DNA of 64,000 nt from Apostichopus japonicus (taxonomy: Eukaryota; Echinodermata; Holothuroidea; Aspidochirotida; Stichopodidae), in the NCBI RefSeq assembly GCF_037975245.1, contig NC_092562.1, positions 11,331,001-11,395,000 of the forward strand, written 5' to 3'. Under the pieces are notes generated by a model. The model saw only the letters and a list, made by a program, of their open reading frames with translations, did not search any database and was not told the DNA's origin. How positions within the stretch are numbered: the stretch's first letter is position 1; each line of letters begins with the position of its first letter. Shown here one piece after another: positions 1-12,800 of the stretch. Position numbers and translations under genes: made by a program.

Positions 1-774
1 CATGTGAGAATATGGCAGGAGTAGTCAAATCCGCATTAAAAGACTAGCCTGGCTAGGATAGCATTTTCAGCAGCCCCCCCCCATCCTACCCCAGCACCTC
101 ATCTCATTCCCATCAACTGTAATCGATATATACATACTCAGGGTAATTAGTGATTTAATGACCTCTTGTTTATGATGACATAATGATGTAGTTACTAATT
201 CATCTCAGAAAGTAAAACATTACCAAGTAAGTGCTATATCACAGTCGTTATCGGTGTAATGATTATCAAATTATTCTCTTGAGTTTCTTCAATGACAAAT
301 TTATGTGAAAATGTAATTACAAATAAACCAGGCAATTGAAAGTAGGCCTACTGACATAAAAATGTTAATTTTGTATAAACCAGTTTGTAGTAGGGTTGAA
401 AGGTTATAAATATTGTTATCGTTGCGTTTCGAGGACAATGTTTCCTCTGCCATTTGCTGATTTCACTGCTTGTTGCCTCTTTTAAAGCCCTAGGATCATG
501 TCTGTGAATACCGACTTAGAAATCTACTGCTAACCATCTGAACAATCTTGGCATGCCTCCAAATCATTTTGGCAACCCTACAGTAAGCACTGGGTTGCAG
601 AAGCCCCACTTTGAATACAAGGGCATTAAATAAACCTCCAAGAGCAACCTCTTTGACATTTAATTGTATCAACTCTTCTTCCTCTTTCAGTTAATATTTC
701 AGGATGCATATGTCTTAGTATGATTGAAATCATGCAAGTAATGGAATATTTCTTTCCCTTTCTTCTGTACACAG
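1..774 (+). other. Intron sequence upstream of the first visible RPTP exon
   Basis: AT-rich non-coding sequence. The exon with the D1 KNRY loop is expected immediately upstream but is not here. A GTAGGCCTAC palindrome lies at 342-351. Confidence 0.6.
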
Positions 775-851
775 ACGATGAATATAGAGTGGTTCTAGAT
801 ATCATTGATGACGACAACTTTTCCGATTATGTCAACGCATCTTACATGAAG
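775..851 (+). CDS. RPTP exon: D1 start (DYVNASY motif)
   Basis: The acceptor is tacacag at 768-774 and the donor gtaata follows 851. The first two bases complete a codon begun in an unseen upstream exon (a T would give the usual Tyr-Asp). It encodes DEYRVVL followed by DYVNASYMK, the conserved strand after the phosphotyrosine loop of classical PTP domains. It ends in phase 0. Confidence 0.88.
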
Positions 852-3800
852 GTAATATCTCATTCTGAAAATAACTTCTTCCTCTCTATATACAAGGTTT
901 TTGCTAATTATTCATTCTGCTAGGAATCTTTCCCAAATGTCAGGGCAAATTCTCCTCTGTCTTGAGCAAGACCTCGTCTTTGTCCCTTTGTGTCCTTCGT
1001 TTGACAATTTCAGTAGTCGGTGTTCCTTCGTCCGGTAACTCTGCATAAACCTTGTGTTCAAGAGTAATCACGAGGGCAATTGTTCAAAATTGTTCAAAAG
1101 TCAAGATTAATAACTTTCAGTATTTTGGTTGCCGGGATAAAACTGCCTGACATCATTCTTAGCAAAGCTGCTTAACATCGTTGTGATTATTTTAACATGT
1201 CTAATCACCTTAAGATTTCAAGCCTCAGGAAGAAAGAAGAGCGGTAATAAGACTGGATTGCTATATGCTGGTAGTACGCAGGTCCTTATGAGGTCATTGC
1301 TTCTATATCCCTGTCCTAAATCTCTTTGTCCTTACAAGCGTTATTTCTTCTTCCTGGTCAGTTTTAGCCCTGCTTGCACCTCATGATATCAATATAATTT
1401 TCAAATATAGTATATAGTTGTTCTGTAAAGCTCAGGTAATGCATATTCTCTTAAGTTGTAACCTTTCATAGGGTTGGAAGAAACATGAAAATGATATTCG
1501 ATCACCTACAGCACTGTATCAACTTGACAGCAATGAGTCTAGCTGTGCTCTGTTTTAATATCTGTCTTCGATATCATCTCTCTTAAAAAAAAGAAACAAT
1601 TTGTATCACAGATCTGTGAAGGGTTTATAGATTGTAATGGATTCAAATACAGATTGAACTACATTTATATAGCAACCTTGGCCAGTAACCTTGGTCAGCA
1701 TCTAGACAAAAAAAGAGTTCATTAAAACCCTTTTCTTAAGTAGATGTTCTTGTTAATAGTTTCAATGTAATATATGAAAAGTTGCACATGTAAGTACAGT
1801 AATGTTCCTATACCTTGCTACACGTAAAATAAGATCGAAAACTTTAAAGCAAATTTTGCTGACGAAAATTTGTAGCGTTCTTCCTGAAGGATGTGTAAGT
1901 GGGCAGTGCCCAGGGAGCAAGGGAGCAGTGCTAAAACGTTCCAATGTGTAGTTAAGTAGATGGGAAAAGTGCAGATGTGGAGTGGGAGACATGTAAGTAT
2001 CGTCCCTCGTAAATCCCAAAACAAGTAAGTTTTGGGGAATACCTTCCTACACCTATTCTGATGTGAAAAAAAAATCCGAGGCTCAAAACGAACATCTAAC
2101 CACTCTAGGTGGTAGAATGAGAAGGGAGGGCATTGACTGTAAGGGTCTGGACATAGAGGGCGCACAGTGTTAAAAGGTTGTCAGTTCACGCTAGACACGG
2201 TAGGGAGTGTGCTGAGGTTGTGAGAAGACAGGTAAGCTCGTCCCTGGTAAATATCCAAACCCAGTAAGGTTTGGAATTTCCTATACCTATAGCTATTCTG
2301 ATGTGAACCTTATGTGATTGTAAATTGAGTTTGGTAATGCTTGTGAGTAGCTGACCTATGACCCTGTGTGGTAGATTAAATAATTTAGCCAGTTTGAATT
2401 TTACCTATTGTTGTCTTTGAAACCCGTTTTTTTTTTTTAAAAACTATAATATTGCCACCTGCACTGATTGAAGAGTTGTTCTTATGGTTCTACAAATAAT
2501 CAAAATGAATTTCAGAATTAATTGCCAAATGTCATCCTTACCGTTATCGTGCGATCTTCGTGGGAGTTATCACTTCCACGTTTTGAACACACTAAATTCA
2601 ATTTGTTTTAAGATTTTTTGTGTTAGCAATTATTTTTAGTTAAAACTGACACGGTTCTTCTATGAACCCAACCCACTCATAGGAGGCCTACTACCCAGAA
2701 GGGGTTAAAAGTTACCAAATTACACAGTTTAACGGTTTAAAAAGTGCACAAAAAACGCAGATATTATTTAGTGGCATTGATCGAAGCAGAAGGACTATTG
2801 GAGGTATTTCCAATGGACAGAGCATTAAAAGTTTAATTTGTGGTGTGAGAGAGATATTCCCTGGCCAACATTTAGTTGCATCCACAGGTCATCAATGTGC
2901 AGGCTCCATAATTAGAGAAAACCATCATCATGATGGTGAAAGTCATCTTTTCCGACTTTGAAAAGCCTTTGGGTTTCCACTGTCTGTAAAAAACAATCTT
3001 ACAACTCACATGATAACTCTAGGGGTCTGAGTTTACACTCCTTAATCATGTGGAACCACTTTAATAAATGGTCAAGACCTCCAGAAAAAAAAAACATTTT
3101 TTTTAACCTCCAGAAATATGTTGACTTCCAGAAAAAAAAATTGTTTACCACTTGTTTACCTCCAGAAAAAAATTGTTTACCATTTAGTATTCTAGACTGA
3201 GGATGGACGATAGTGCATTTAAAAGTGGAAGTTAATTGTAGGGTTTTTCGGTTCTGTTCTAACTTAAAGGGGAAACTGTGTTATATTGATATATATCCAT
3301 TCACCCTGGGCATGGAGACTAGTATCTGTACACTATATGTGCAGTTACGTTGCAACCGGTTTTACATCGATTCTTACAGCGTCACAAGACTCCACACAGT
3401 AAATAACTCTTTATTAGTGTATACTAATATATGTATTATATATATGCACTGAGTCGTATGACTCAGTGTTATTCGGCTATACAATTAGTCTTGCAGTCTC
3501 CCTTTGTTTGGCAGTCCTTCTCGTGTCATTTGTCCTATTAATTGTAGTTTGATTCCGGTTTCGTAGCAAAGAGAAGCTATGGGTGCAGCGTGGTTACATA
3601 AAAGGCCTATTGTTAGCATATTTACAGTGCAGTGATTGGCAGTTACAGGAACACAATTTATCAGTATTTCATCATTTCAAGTAATATTACAGAAAAGTTT
3701 AATAGTTCAGCCCTATCAAAATATTTCTGCGTGTGAGTCAATATAAAGGTAATAAGAGAAGTTATGCTTCTCACAATGATTCTCGACGCTAAGCACCACT

Positions 3801-6800
3801 GAACAACGTTGATTAGACTTTCGGTTTTAGGTGTTATATAAATAAGTTTGATTGATTGATTGATTCTGTTGCTGTAGAAGAAAGAACATGTAGCTTAGTT
3901 AGATAGGAAAGTACAAATGTAAGATGGGGACAGGTAAGTATCAACCCCACACCAGTATTAATGAAAAACATGCAGCAGGCATTAAGAGAAATGCTAATAC
4001 CTTCAGCTACATCATAATTATATGCAAATTTATGCCCTTTGTGGAGAACTGATTTTCACTGCACTGGTTCACGTGTACTATAAACAGTAAACCAGATTTA
4101 TACATATTAGTTGCTGATTCATTCGTTTATTCTTTAGGACTAATTTTTTATAGCCTTAGTCCTTACGCGAAGTCAGTAAATTTGAATGATAAGCATGTAC
4201 ATGAGTCTGCAAGGGGGATTTAATGAATGTAGTTGGTTACATAACAACCTGTGACATATATGTACCACCATTTGTGATTGAAGGAGTAAGGACATTAGTT
4301 GCTCGAAATCCCAACTTTGAACTTGTTATGAAAAACTTTACTGCTTTCCACATAGAAAGTATCATTAAATAGAACACACATGTACACATTTTCATGGTGA
4401 GCTTAAAATATATGAAAAATACAAATATCTACAAAGCAAAGAAAGTGTTTCCATTGTATGAGATGCATGATATCTACTCATAGTATAAACCACCCACTTG
4501 TCTTGTACCTTGTGCATTGGCCCTACAATCAATCAAGGTGAAATTTGTCATGGTAGTCTGGTGGTTTGAGATTACCAAATCTCTGTTCAGACAACCACAA
4601 TCAGCTTGTGTAGGTTGTCTGGTGGATGAGCAGTTGTTTATATCAAATTCAGATTGCATTGTAAATAAATACCACCAAAAAGGTAGTGATGAATTGTTGT
4701 CAACCTCCAAAGCTGGTGTTTTATTCAGCAACCTACGGTACACATCTCTACTACAGTGTTCATATCGGTGTTCTATTCACCAAACCTACACATCTCAACT
4801 ACAGTGTACATATTGGTGTTTTATTCAGCAACCTACACATCTCTCCTACAGTATAGATATCGGTGTTCTATTCACCAAACCTACACATCTCAACTACAGT
4901 GTACATATCGGTGTTCTATTCACCAAACCTACACATCTCTACTACAGCATAGATATTGGTGTTCTATTCACCAAACCTACACATCTCTCCTACAGTGTAC
5001 ATATTGGTGTTCTATTCACCAAACCTACAAATCTCTACAACAGTATAGATATCGGTGTTCTATTCACCAAACCTACAAATCTCTACAACAGTATAGATAT
5101 TGGTCTTCTATTCACCAAACCTACACATCTCTAATACACTATAGATATTGGTGTTCTATTCACCAAACCTACACATCTCAACTACAGTGTACATATCGGT
5201 GTTCTATTCACCAAACCTACACATCTCTACTACAGCATAGATATTGGTGTTCTATTCACCAAACCTACACATCTCTCCTACAGTGTACATATTGGTGTTC
5301 TATTCACCAAACCTACAAATCTCTACAACAGTATAGATATCGGTGTTCTATTCACCAAACCTACAAATCTCTACAACAGTATAGATATTGGTCTTCTATT
5401 CACCAAACCTACACATCTCTAATACACTATAGATATTGGTGTTCTATTCAGTATCCTACACATCTCTAATACAGTATAGATATTGGTGTTCTATTCACCA
5501 AACCTACACATCTTTACTACAGTGTAGATATTGGTGTTTTATTAGCAACCTAGACATCTCTGCTACAGTGTACATATTGGTTTTCTATTCACCAAACCTA
5601 CACATCTCTAATACAGTATAGATATTGGTGTTTCATTCAGCAACCTTCACATCTCTACTACAGTGTTCATATTGGTCATTGTTACTTTGCTACATTTTCG
5701 GATTTATTAAAATTTGCTTTTCGGACAACCAAGGTGTGAGACCTGCTTGCACGAGGGACAAATCAGAAGAAATCCATAAAACTTTGCCTGCAATCATCCC
5801 ATAGTTCTACCTTTTGCTACCACCAGAAGTATTGTAGGAGGTGACTAGAAAGGGGTGCGGGAGGGGGATCCCTCGCTTCATCCCTCTATCTTCATTTCTC
5901 TAGCAGAGTTAGAGGAAAACTTAAATGAATATTTAAGTCACATTGCTGTTTCTAATAACGCAGATAATTAATTCATTTCTTGATGTATATGGCCATTCCA
6001 GTTGCTTTGCTGGCATAAATACTTTGTCAACTTGTAAGCCATAAATATTTCTTCCTGTACCTAGAAACACCAGTCCTGTCCTGTACATCAATGTAATACT
6101 TTCAACATGAATTGCCTGCAGCCCAACCAACAACTATGTTATTACATATCCCATGTTGTAGTCGTAACCAAACTATTCAGCCATAACTTTGGCCAAGCCC
6201 TTTTTTAAACCATTTCTTACCCTCGTGTGTTTAATAGTTGAAAGCTGGTGCATCACGTTGATATGACAAGACAATGGAATTTTGCTGTTTGTATTATATA
6301 TGATATGTCTTTATGTAGTCTAGATTTATCATCGTCATGGTACCTGCATCTGAAGATTGTATAGCCTTCTGGATAGTTTATTGCATGTTATGCTCAACAT
6401 GTAATAATTTATAGCATATAGTGTATACAAGGCCTACTGTACCTAGCTCAAAGTTTCCAACTTTAATACAGAAAGGATTTACATTCACACTTATTCCGCA
6501 GACACTGACAAGCATTAAGTAAGACAATCGATGAGTCATTACTGGGGAAATTCCAGGCTTGAAGAGAATTTCATCATTTATTAAAGCCTGCTCCCCCTCC
6601 CCCTCCCATTAGACCAGAAGCACAATGTTGAACCTGTCTCTCATGGTCTGATATGAAGTTCAAGCGCAGCTAATACTCAGCAATTTTGTAGTCGGTAATA
6701 CACTAGGATTAGTGAAGGATCAAGCACAGATAATACTCAGCAATTTGAAGTCGATAATACACTAGGATAGAGGGAGGATCAGACCCCATGCTTGGTACTC

Positions 6801-9800
6801 GATTGGTTATGTAAACACAGCTTGGAGTTGACCCGGGATCAACGGTGATCTTTGACTTCCGTTGTTTGCTTGCTATTCTGTTAATTTGACACAGTAGAAG
6901 TGCAAGACACGTCTAACAGCTTTCGTGCCTTTCCTTCTAGTAGACAAACCTCGGTTTCCTTTTTCGGTGACTGTGAGCTGTGAACTGGATCTAATACAAA
7001 TGCGTGGAGGTTCAGAATCAATTTGTCTTGTTTTAATGCCGTACACCCATCTAGGGTTTGAACTTGTTATGTTAATTGCAGCTGTATTTAATCTCACCCT
7101 GGGTGGAAGAGCTTTGAAGCTTCATAAAGAGCTTTGTCAATAGAATGAACGGAACAAAAACCTATGTTTCTTGAAAAAGGATCGCCGACCAAATGTGTGG
7201 TTGCTAAGGAATTAGTAGAGCTCAGTGGCACTTTGTATGATAATTGTGCTATAATCAGTCATATAATGTTATGTTAAGAATCATTAACTGCCTGAACCTG
7301 TATTTCATATGAGCAATACTGTCGACTGTCTGGTGTAACCGCTGAATCACCTCATTTTCCTCTCCCTTCCCCCTCTCCCCCCCCCTCCTTTAACCCAGAG
7401 GTCCCAAAAAAACATGTCTTTAGCATTTTCACATTGTTCAGCATGATGTAGGATTGAGCAGTTTACGTTACTTCCATCTTCCCAGCATTTCTTAGAAGCA
7501 TTACTAAAATACCGTGCAGTGAATAATTTATCCGTATCGCATGGTAAAGTGCTATGCAAAGTGGGCAAATTGCTGTACAAATGCCAAGATGCATAGCAGT
7601 TTGTGTACGCAGGAACCACAGTATTGTATAACGGACGAAAGTTCAAAACTGCTAAGCAAAATTTTCACACTGAATTATTGGCCCTGCTCTGCAAGTGTCT
7701 GTACAGTAATTCAATCCACATAAAGTTCTATATAACTCGTATTGACAAAAGGCATCCATTTGTGTCATTGTTATGAGAAACTCTACAATGCACAGACTGA
7801 AATGATAACAGAAATGAAATACCACATGTGCTATTCATTGCACCAGGATCTCACCTCATTGCATAATGGCTTTGCAAATACAAACATGACGCAGGGTTTT
7901 GAAGAGAACGGAAGAAGTCTTTCATGAGACCTACAAAAAGAAGAAGATATTTTTAGCCTTAGTCTTTGTTTCCTTTGCATTCCGCTTCATCTTGTCATTT
8001 TCCTGATATTTTGTAAAAAAAACTTTAAAAAAAGTGAATATGATTATTCTTGTATTCTGTAAAATATATACTTAGGCAGTTATCAAGGCATTTGATTATA
8101 TTAACCCTCGTTTGCATTTTTCAATCTCTCAATTTAAAAATTTTGAGAAATTAAGTCCTTACATCTGCATCTATTCTCTAACATTTTAAAATTTCTCATT
8201 TCAGGGTTTCAAGAAAGAAAGAGCTTACATAGCCTCACAAGGTTGGTATAATTTAAATTCACTCTTCTAAGTAGTTCTGTACACCTATATTAAAAGGAAC
8301 AATGAAAACCTGGCTGGGAAATTATCAACATTTCAGCTAGAGTGGGATACAAATGGCTTTAGTTCTGAGACTAACTTCTTGTATTTCTATATATATAGGA
8401 AATTTACTGTTGAAAACGTTCTTTTCTGGGTTGAGTTGTACATCGCTGTGTTAATAAAGTTTGTATATATATATATATATATATATATATGCATGGATGT
8501 GTACTTCACTCTTAACTTGTACCTGTCTCCCATAACTAAGTCAATCTACCTTGTCTAAAGCCACCTGGTAATCTAACTAAAAGCACCACCATTTCAAGGC
8601 CTCTGTAATGTCCACAAAACACTGTGGTTTTTCAAATTTTGATATGAAGGTATTTCACAGTCAATGCTCCACTGGGTCAACATTTGGAGGTACAAGTTGT
8701 TTAACATTGTGTGATCTGCACCCAAATGACAAAGAATATGACAGCTGTCTTTTCCAGACTAATTGTTTGAAGTAGAGTCTTAAGGTATAGTAAGGTATAA
8801 ATAAGGTTGCCAAAGAATTTTGGAAGTATTTCGCAGAAAACAAAAATCGAAATAAAACTGAAATTGCCCGAAATTTGTGGAAGATAATCTCGAACACAAA
8901 ATTTCTTCTAAAGTTGCAAAGTATCACTATGTCGTAACTAAGCACCCTTCATCATGTAACAGATGTCTCAATAGGGAAGAGAATACCTCCTACCCATAGA
9001 TTCAATCCCCAGGCCTCAATATCCGCCAGTGGGAGGGTTTGCCGAGAAGATGATGGAAGGTGGACAAGCCTCAAATTTCACAATTTTTAGGGCACGGCCA
9101 CTTTGGCCTTGATTTGGGCAAAATTTTTAAGGGCACCAAGGCCATAAGGTAAGGCACCAAGGCCAACTTGCATCTTAAGGAAGGGCAACAAGGCCATAAA
9201 GAATTAACATCATGAAACAATTTCTGTTCATGTCCTGGCGGCTGTTTAATAATGCAGAACACTACAGTAGAAGGTGGTACAGTATCTCTCACTTTGCTTT
9301 CCTTTTTGTCAATAGAATTATTTAACCCCTACTCTTATTCGAATCCTTCCTCACCCTTAGCAAAATCAAACATCAATACGGTAACTCAACTCATAAATTT
9401 ATGGACAGACTCTGATTATGGGGGTATCTCATGTAAACTGTAAACCCTTATCAGTTTACTGGAGTAGTTAATCCATGCCAACAATAATTGAACAGAATAA
9501 TATTCAACCAAAAACGCCTTTTTGAGTTTGATGTGTTGTTTATAGGGGTGGTTAGGCTTATAGGGTTAATGCTGAAAATGTAACTAACAACAGTAAGTTC
9601 TTTTAAACTTGTTCTCCCATTCTTTTTTTTTGTGGGGAAATTTTATTTACACATGAAACACTCCTTGTTCCGGCTGCCGCCGTGTACCATTTATCCAATA
9701 ATGTTTCTAGAGAAAAAAGTTTGTGTCTCAGGTACGCAAGCCCCCCAAAAAGTTTGCGTCACGTTAAAAATAGCTTGCGCCCGATCGAACACCAATTGCG

Positions 9801-12800
9801 TTTATTGTATGAACTACTTTTACTAGTTTAGTTGTAAAGATGTGATCGTGTTACTGCCTGTACTTAGTGAATGGGATACACAATAGATAGGGCAGATGGC
9901 TCAGTGCCTTAGCTTAGCTGTTTGACAAGGGCGGCCCGGCCCACCACTTCTTTTGCCCACCCTGCCGTTTCAACCAATGTTTTCCCCACACCCCCTCCCC
10001 TTCGTCCGCCCTTGTACTTCCCTACTCGCCAACTCCGTACAGGTAGTACTAGCTCCATGCTTTGACTTTGCAGCGATTCCAACAACCAACTCTTCGAAAA
10101 TCTCTGTACCTACAGTGTGCATATCTTTCGCTAAATTCCACACAGTTCACTGTACTATTGCTTGTACATAAACCTGTTCGAACTTCATTTTCAACTACAC
10201 ATGCGCAAATCCTCAAAACCTGATCCAACATTTATCCTGGGCTAGGCTCTTTGCAAACAATCATCTCTATGAAAATTACAGTAGGCCTATGTGAATAGCT
10301 TTTTACCCAATGTGGATTAAAAAAATCAAACTTCAATGTCTACTTTTGACAATTCACAGTAGTTTACACACGAACGTTGCACCCAAAAAAATTTTTACTG
10401 AAGCACGTGGTCAATTGGACCGCAAAAAAAATTTGCAACTGAAACTACTGTGGTGTGAATACACATTTTACCAATGCAGAGAGAAGAAACATACTGTGAG
10501 ATGTAATATCCTTTTCAGGATCAGAGATGTTAACTTCCCACAAAATTCATAGATTGTCCAAACTCATAACATTTTCTGATCAAAACAATGATTCAAATAT
10601 TACGTGATAGTCTCAGAAACAATTCAAGTGCATCTTCGTACCAGGAGTTATTGTTGTCAAAAGTTACGTAGGCCTAACGTTATGATATTTGAGTGCACAC
10701 ATATAATAGCCTATACAACAAACTTTGTTATCTTTACACAGGGAAAAGTAACGTTGCTAGTTATTACTGTTAAACAACTTCGTGTTCATTGAGCAGTACA
10801 GGTGCAAAAATGTTTTCAGACAATGGATAGAGACTATTAGCCAATCAGATCATGGGAATTTTGGAAAAGCATCATTGTCTATTTTTAGCATGAAAATCTC
10901 TATAATGGAGTGTTGTAAACCCTGTACCTTGCAGTTGATTGTTATGATATATTTATTTTCAAACGAATTCTATTATCTGTAGGATTGGGAGGAATTTTGG
11001 TTCTTGTCAGAAGAAGTTGTGGTTTTTTGAAAGAAATAATGAAAGATGTTCATTCAAAAATGTGTTTTGTTATGTGTTCCGTTGACCTAGTTTTCAAGGT
11101 GAACTTGGGCTTTGTTTCTCAAAAAAAAAAGTTTTTGTTCCCGGGACGCAAGCAATTTGAAGATTTTGCATTCGTAACAATGCTGTTATCGCTGACATAA
11201 AATATAAGTTTGATCTCAAAAAGGGCACGACGGCCATCGGAGAAAAAGGGCAGGCCAATTTGGCCGTAAAAACGTCAGATTTCTTAAGGGCACCAAGGCC
11301 AGTTGGAAGGGCACCGTCGGCCATGGCCGCCGTGGCCGCCAGGAAATTTGAGGCCTGGGTGGAGCAAAAATAATCTGAATATGAGGGAAATGTAGGATAT
11401 TGTGGTAAATTAGTTTCCCGCGAACACGGGGGATTTCTTATTGGCTGATATTAGATCATGGCTGTATTCAATCTGTTTCTCCTTAATAGTTCCTCGAATC
11501 AGTGATTTTTTTCACAGTCACTCTAGTCCTCCCAAGATGGATGAATGACTTGTAGTGAGTAAAATTACAAACTCTGAAAGTGATGACTTGAAAGCAGTCA
11601 TGATAGAGAAGAGTGAAACTGACTTTATTGCATCGCTCCTTCTACCGCACTATCATTAAAAGGTTTCCTTCAATATTTAGAAATGGGATCTACCGTCTCT
11701 TTACAGAAAAGACTGTATCTCAATTGACAATAACTGGGATATATCGATTCAGTGGTATTAATATAAACTCACGTCTCGCCAGACAGATGGGGATGCCAAG
11801 TTTTACCGATAGACCTCAGGGAAATTATTTAGTGACATTCAATGTTTGTGTAGCAGTTTGGGTAGCCTCTGAACTTTGTCTCTCAAGAAATGATATGGTT
11901 TCTGTGTAAACAAAAAAACTGCTATACCTCTTTGCACTTGTCTAGCAGTTTCCCCAGCTTTGAATAACATTTTGTGATGCAATAACAGATCAATTATTCC
12001 CCGTAACGTCAAAATATTACACTGGCAGTGAACTAAATAGACCTGACAAAGTTTCGGTAGAAAGAGTACACGTAAAGTTAGTCAGTATAGGCCCCAATTG
12101 TTCTCAGACATTGCTATTAAAGGAACACACAAGATGACTGAATGTCCCAGTGAGGACAAAATTCCTTGAAGGTTATAATAAAAACAGTTTAAGAATTTTG
12201 ACCAAAGGTGACCATATTTGAATATCTAGCATATTTGGGGCCAATGCAGCATACCTTTAAAACTCCTAGGGTTGTTTAATATAGGGTTTCAATTGGAGAG
12301 TCAACTGTTGCGTGACTGTTTGTAACACTTATGTATTGTATCATGAACTACATGCTGTGAAAGCAAGAATAGCTGTACCAGACAATTACTGCTTTGCTAA
12401 ATGCCTGACAAATTAGGTAACAAGGAAGTTATGACATGTACCGTAATACACTGCAACAATAATACTGTGCTGAGAAAGGTTTTGAAAGAGGCACCAGCCC
12501 AACTATCATAAATTAGAAAGATAGCTCTGGCCTCAAATTACTTAGAAAAGTCTGATATTCCAATTGGTAGTGACTCCTTCACTAAAGGCTGGAAGAAATC
12601 TTAACCAGCCTATCAATATTTTATTTGAATTACTTTCCCCTTTTGTTCATTCAATTGGTTCAATTTTTTTTTTAAAGTTTTAAATTTGTTTGACAAAGGT
12701 AACAATTGCCAAATTTGTTGCTAAAATATCAAAGTCTTTAAAATATGAAGGGAGCCCTGGGTGACCAGAAGTCCATGACTGAGGGAGGGTCAAAACATGT

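Larger units (their letters stand above)
852..8204 (+). other. RPTP intron, 7.4 kb
   Basis: No coding exon seen. It holds a diverged duplication (1987-2310), a retroelement tail (3785-3867), a 48-bp minisatellite (4742-5680) and a 60-bp duplication (6661-6779). Confidence 0.7.

Noticed and set aside
4517-5469. Two long open frames (205 and 237 codons) of 16-residue repeats
   Set aside because: They are two frames of the same 48-bp intronic minisatellite. The unit length is divisible by three and lacks stops, which explains the openness; there is no homology or splice evidence.
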